From: Acidobacteriota bacterium
Lineage (GTDB): Bacteria > Acidobacteriota > Terriglobia > Acidiferrales > 2-02-FULL-67-57
Length of the DNA stretch: 23,248 nt
Assembly (NCBI GenBank): GCA_016189965.1
Contig: JACPRL010000041.1
Coordinates: forward strand, 1-23,248
Reading direction: 5' to 3'
Shown: positions 20,800 through 23,248 of the stretch, one piece after another
How positions within the stretch are numbered: the first letter of the stretch is position 1
Layout of the letters: every line of letters begins with the position of its first letter
Notes under the pieces: model-generated
Seen by the model: only the letters and a program-made list of their open reading frames with translations
What the model was told of the DNA's origin: nothing
Database searches by the model: none
Translations under genes and position numbers: made by a program

Positions 20800-21912
20800 A
20801 TGAGCACGCAGCGGTTCCAGAAAGACGTCCGGGAACGGCAGTGGCTGATTGAAATCGAGCCCTGGCACAAGTCGTTCTGGGAGACCGTCCAGAACCTGCT
20901 TCGGCCGGCGCCGAGGCCGCGGCTGCCGCAACGCATCCCGGGCGTGGCGCTGTATCCGGCGCCGCGGCTGAACGTCGAGATCCAGCCCTGGCACCAGGCG
21001 TTTGCGCAGATGCTGGGTGAGGTGTTCCAGCCGCGGAAACTGCCGCCGCTGAAGGTGACGTCGAAGCCGGTGGAAGTGGCCGACATCTGGGACACGCCGC
21101 TCTACGCGGGTCAGTTCCGGCGCAGCGGGCTGGTGTCGGCGCTGGTGCATTCGCTGGTGCTGCTGCTGGTGGCGTTTCCCCTTGCCTGGCAGGCAGCGCA
21201 GGCGCAGCCGGAGAAGAAAGTGGTCGACCTGGTGTCGTTGGACGACATCGCGCCCTACAAAGTCGTACTGCCGCAGTCGGCGCGGAAGTCCGGCGGCGGA
21301 GGCGGCGGCGGGGAGCGCAGCAAGCTCAAGGCGTCCAAGGGGCGGCTGCCACGGTTTTCGCTGGACGCGCAATTGACGCCGCCGGCGGCGGTGATTCGCA
21401 ACCCGTTCCCCAAGCTGGCAGCGGAGCCGACGCTGGTGGTGCCGCCGAACATCCAGGTGGAGAGCCCGAACATCGCCGCCTACGGCGACCCGAAGTCCGA
21501 CAGCCAGATCCCCTCGAGCGGGACGGGCTATGGTGGGGGCATCGGGACGGGCTCGGGCGGCGGCGTGGGCAGCGGATTCGGGCCCGGGCTGGGCCCGGGG
21601 CGGGGAGGCGGCTACGGCGGCGGCGCCTTCATGGTGGGCGGGAGTGTGTCGCGCCCGGTCTGCATTTATTGTCCCGACCCGGAGTACACCGACGAAGCGC
21701 GCAAGGCGCGGCACCAAGGGTTGGTGGTGCTGTGGGCGATTGTGGACGAGAGCGGGCGCGTCCGCGACCTGCGGGTGCAGAAGAGCCTGGGGATGGGGCT
21801 GGACGAGTCGGCCGTGCGCACGGTGATGCAGTGGCGGTTCAAGCCCGGCGAGCGGTTCGGGAAAACTGTTCCGGTGCAATTCGCCATTGAGGTCAACTTT
21901 ACACTCCATTAG
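20800..21912 (+). CDS. energy transducer TonB-family protein with long cytoplasmic N-terminus
   Basis: A 370-residue TonB-like protein that would couple inner-membrane energy to outer-membrane TonB-dependent receptors. Domain order: a cytoplasmic region (1-110), one membrane helix (about 111-131), a Pro/Gly-rich periplasmic linker (Gly-rich at 164-171 and 243-281), and a C-terminal TonB domain (about 290-370) with PEYTDEARKARHQGLVVLW and VMQWRFKPG. The N-terminus holds two similar units, IEIEPWHKSF (17-26) and VEIQPWHQAF (59-68), an internal duplication that classical TonB lacks. C288-I-Y-C291 lies just before the TonB fold and may form a disulfide or redox site. The ATG at 20800 has a modest upstream purine stretch. 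No ExbB/ExbD are in the window. Confidence 0.85.
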   Translation: MSTQRFQKDVRERQWLIEIEPWHKSFWETVQNLLRPAPRPRLPQRIPGVALYPAPRLNVEIQPWHQAFAQMLGEVFQPRKLPPLKVTSKPVEVADIWDTPLYAGQFRRSGLVSALVHSLVLLLVAFPLAWQAAQAQPEKKVVDLVSLDDIAPYKVVLPQSARKSGGGGGGGERSKLKASKGRLPRFSLDAQLTPPAAVIRNPFPKLAAEPTLVVPPNIQVESPNIAAYGDPKSDSQIPSSGTGYGGGIGTGSGGGVGSGFGPGLGPGRGGGYGGGAFMVGGSVSRPVCIYCPDPEYTDEARKARHQGLVVLWAIVDESGRVRDLRVQKSLGMGLDESAVRTVMQWRFKPGERFGKTVPVQFAIEVNFTLH

Positions 21913-21958
21913 CGTTCCGGCTGCGCTCACACATTTCTTCGAGCCAACCCGTGCTGCT

Positions 21959-22822
21959 GTGCCTTCCCGTGGCTGGGAGCGCCGCCTGGCTGGAATCCTT
22001 CTGGTAGCCGCGTTGGGTGTGGCGGCGGGGGCGCAGGCCCCGCCCACGGCTGGCGGGGCGACGCTCGAGTTCAGCGTGCGAGCCACGCCGACGGGCGGGC
22101 GGCCGGAAAAAGTGATGCGGCAGACCTTCTATCTGCTGCGGGCGAGGGTCGAGGAGATCGAAAAGCAGGTGCGGGCGGAAGTGGCGGCGCCGGCCTTGGA
22201 AGCTTTTGTGGAGGAGCTCGACGTCAGCGCGGAGCTGAAGGCGTGGATGAAGCGCACGGAGAAGGTGGAGCTGCAAGGGCAGACATTCCTCGATGCGCTC
22301 ACGGTGGACGATGTGATGACGGTGCCGGAGTTCCGCCAGGCCTACGTGGCGCGGAACCTGTCCATGGTCGGGCTGGGCTTTCCCCGGCGGCGGGCGAAGC
22401 TGACCGACCGGGAGAAGAACCCCGAGAAGTGGGAAAAGGACGACAAGCGGTACTGGGAGGAAGTACGCAGCTACCTGATCCTGCACCCGGAAAGCAAGCA
22501 GGGGATGGACGACCACCTGGTGGAGACGAATCCGGCGGCGGGGTGGCGGGCGCGTACGTACCGCTACGAACAGGACGTGCGGCAGCGGACGCTGCAACTG
22601 ATCCACGCGCGCTACCTGGCCGGGCAGGCGGAGACCGACTACGACGGGATGGCGCGCATCGGGGGAATTGCGCCGGGGCGCTACTGGCTGACCAATTTGT
22701 GGAATGAGGTGCGGGCGGGCGACATGCATTTGAATTGGGAGCTGCCAGTGGAGCTGCGGGCCGGGCAGACGGTCTATCTGGAGTTGAACAACGCCAATGC
22801 GCGCTGGGGGCCGCGGCCGTAG
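21959..22822 (+). CDS. secreted protein of unknown function
   Basis: A 287-residue protein that I do not recognise. With the GTG start at 21959 it opens with a good signal peptide (about residues 1-26, ending GVAAGAQA), so export is likely. A TTG start at 21887 would overlap the TonB gene by 26 nt; neither start has a clear Shine-Dalgarno. After a short beta segment comes a charged, helix-rich middle (VEEIEKQVRAEV, and KLTDREKNPEKWEKDDKRYW). The C-terminus (IGGIAPGRYWLTNLW ... WELPVELRAGQTVYLELNNA) resembles the beta-sandwich of carboxypeptidase-regulatory/transthyretin-like domains. It follows the TonB gene closely and is probably co-transcribed, so a role in the same envelope process is inferred only from position. 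Confidence 0.7.
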   Translation: MPSRGWERRLAGILLVAALGVAAGAQAPPTAGGATLEFSVRATPTGGRPEKVMRQTFYLLRARVEEIEKQVRAEVAAPALEAFVEELDVSAELKAWMKRTEKVELQGQTFLDALTVDDVMTVPEFRQAYVARNLSMVGLGFPRRRAKLTDREKNPEKWEKDDKRYWEEVRSYLILHPESKQGMDDHLVETNPAAGWRARTYRYEQDVRQRTLQLIHARYLAGQAETDYDGMARIGGIAPGRYWLTNLWNEVRAGDMHLNWELPVELRAGQTVYLELNNANARWGPRP

Positions 22823-22836
22823 TCGGGCGGCCTGGC

Positions 22837-22866
22837 TTGACACTTCTTGGGGGCGGCTCGTAAAGT
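22837..22866 (+). promoter_or_regulatory. promoter of tRNA-Gln
   Basis: A perfect -35 TTGACA (22837-22842) and a -10-like TAAAGT (22861-22866) are 18 nt apart. A start near 22873 gives a leader of about 27 nt to the mature tRNA end, normal for a monocistronic tRNA gene. Confidence 0.6.
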
Positions 22867-22899
22867 AGTTTTGAGTCCGCCGTCCTCCGCTTCATCTGC

Positions 22900-22974
22900 T
22901 GGGAGGTCGTCTAACTGGTAAGACATCGGACTCTGGATCCGAGAATCTAGGTTCGACTCCTAGCCTCCCAGCCA
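22900..22974 (+). tRNA. tRNA-Gln (anticodon CUG)
   Basis: A full cloverleaf is visible. The 7-bp acceptor stem TGGGAGG (22900-22906) pairs with CCTCCCA (22964-22970). The D-arm contains AACTGGTA. The anticodon stem TCGGA/TCCGA closes loop CTCTGGA with anticodon CTG at 22933-22935, reading CAG. The T-arm is CTAGG-TTCGACT-CCTAG. Discriminator G and an encoded CCA (22972-22974) follow. Confidence 0.95.
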
Positions 22975-22993
22975 ATCCCGCGCAGCGGGATTG
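22973..22993 (+). terminator. hairpin directly after tRNA-Gln, possible terminator or repeat
   Basis: CAATCCCGC and GCGGGATTG form a perfect 9-bp stem around GCA. The first two bases of the stem are the last two bases of the tRNA's CCA end. No T-tract follows, so it may be a processing or termination hairpin, or simply the first unit of the repeat cluster behind it. Confidence 0.4.
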
Positions 22994-23212
22994 TCCTGAG
23001 CAAGCCCCGACCCAGTCGGGGCGCGTCGAAGGACCTGCTTGGCCTCCCCGGATTTGCCCTGTCGAAGCGTAGCGGAGACCCTGAGCTTGCCGAAGGGAGC
23101 AAGTCCCGACGGTGTCGGGACGAGTCGAAGGGCCTGCCATCCCCCTCTCCCTCACGAGAGCGGCGACGCGGTCACTAACCTCAACACCCTCCTCTTGTAG
23201 ACGAACCGTCCT
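22975..23212. repeat. repeat cluster of the CCTTCGA family, copy e
   Basis: This gene-free tail carries at least two units in the inverted orientation. The first is TCCTGAGCAAGCCCC with inner palindrome GCCCCGAC-CCA-GTCGGGGC, closing GCGTCGAAGGACCT (about 22993-23037). The second is CCCTGTCGAAGCGTAGCGG ... ACCCTGAGC with inner palindrome TCCCGAC-GGT-GTCGGGA, closing GAGTCGAAGGGCCT (about 23057-23136). No coding frame is credible. Confidence 0.6.
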
Positions 23213-23218
23213 AGGGGC

Positions 23219-23246
23219 TTGACATTTCCTTATTGCGCTGTACAAT
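23219..23246 (+). promoter_or_regulatory. strong sigma70 promoter at the right edge
   Basis: A perfect -35 TTGACA (23219-23224) and -10 TACAAT (23241-23246) are 16 nt apart, with TG directly before the -10. It points out of the window, so a plus-strand gene or RNA should begin just beyond the end. Confidence 0.65.
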
Positions 23247-23248
23247 AA

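Noticed and set aside
20662..22086. 474-codon minus-strand open frame opposite the TonB-family gene
   Set aside because: His/Arg/Pro-rich shadow of a clearly real plus-strand gene; no start signal.

Overview
The window comes from a GC-rich bacterial chromosome, most likely an Acidobacteriota member and probably a soil or groundwater metagenome contig. The strongest taxonomic hint is a trio of secreted VWFA-related proteins (von Willebrand factor A domain plus a conserved C-terminal beta domain), a family greatly expanded in Acidobacteria. Supporting hints are a TonB-family protein with a C-x-x-C ahead of its C-terminal domain and many dispersed palindromic intergenic repeats. There is no phage, transposase or CRISPR array.

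Layout. 1-3076: an AsmA-type envelope protein (minus). 3077-3791: gene-free, repeat-rich. 3792-4871: a secreted penicillin-binding transpeptidase (plus). 4872-5343: gene-free, with several hairpin repeats. 5344-8676: a minus-strand cluster read in the order thiolase, VKOR-type quinone/disulfide oxidoreductase, DUF2007 membrane protein, recA. 8796-11771: a UvrD-type helicase fused to an iron-sulfur PD-(D/E)XK nuclease (plus). 11771-11946: a compact minus-strand unit with promoter, 5' hairpin, Shine-Dalgarno, a 15-codon lysine-rich ORF and a UUCG-loop terminator. 12125-15475: the three VWFA paralogs on alternating strands. 15525-20616: a tight minus-strand operon ileS-lspA-lgt-rluD that joins tRNA charging and lipoprotein maturation. 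20800-22822: a TonB-family protein and a secreted protein of unknown function (plus). 22900-22974: tRNA-Gln(CUG), followed by repeats and a strong promoter pointing out of the window.

The most interesting observation is in the VKOR gene. Conventionally read, it ends at a TGA (7123-7125) just after the first cysteine of its active-site C-x-x-C. The same frame continues for 18 codons (LASHVVNVAILILLWQVR) to a TAG at 7066-7068. This supplies the fourth membrane helix and brings the stop to 17 nt before the next gene. The TGA sits exactly where the second cysteine should be (C-G-L-U), and a perfect 7-bp hairpin with loop CGUGA begins 8 nt after it, as a bacterial SECIS element would. I infer a selenocysteine-containing VKOR homolog. 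No selA, selB, selC or selD lies in the window, so this needs support from the rest of the genome.

Otherwise the genes are mostly housekeeping: envelope biogenesis (AsmA, PBP, LspA/Lgt, TonB), DNA repair (RecA, helicase-nuclease), fatty-acid or acetoacetyl-CoA metabolism (thiolase) and RNA modification (RluD-like).
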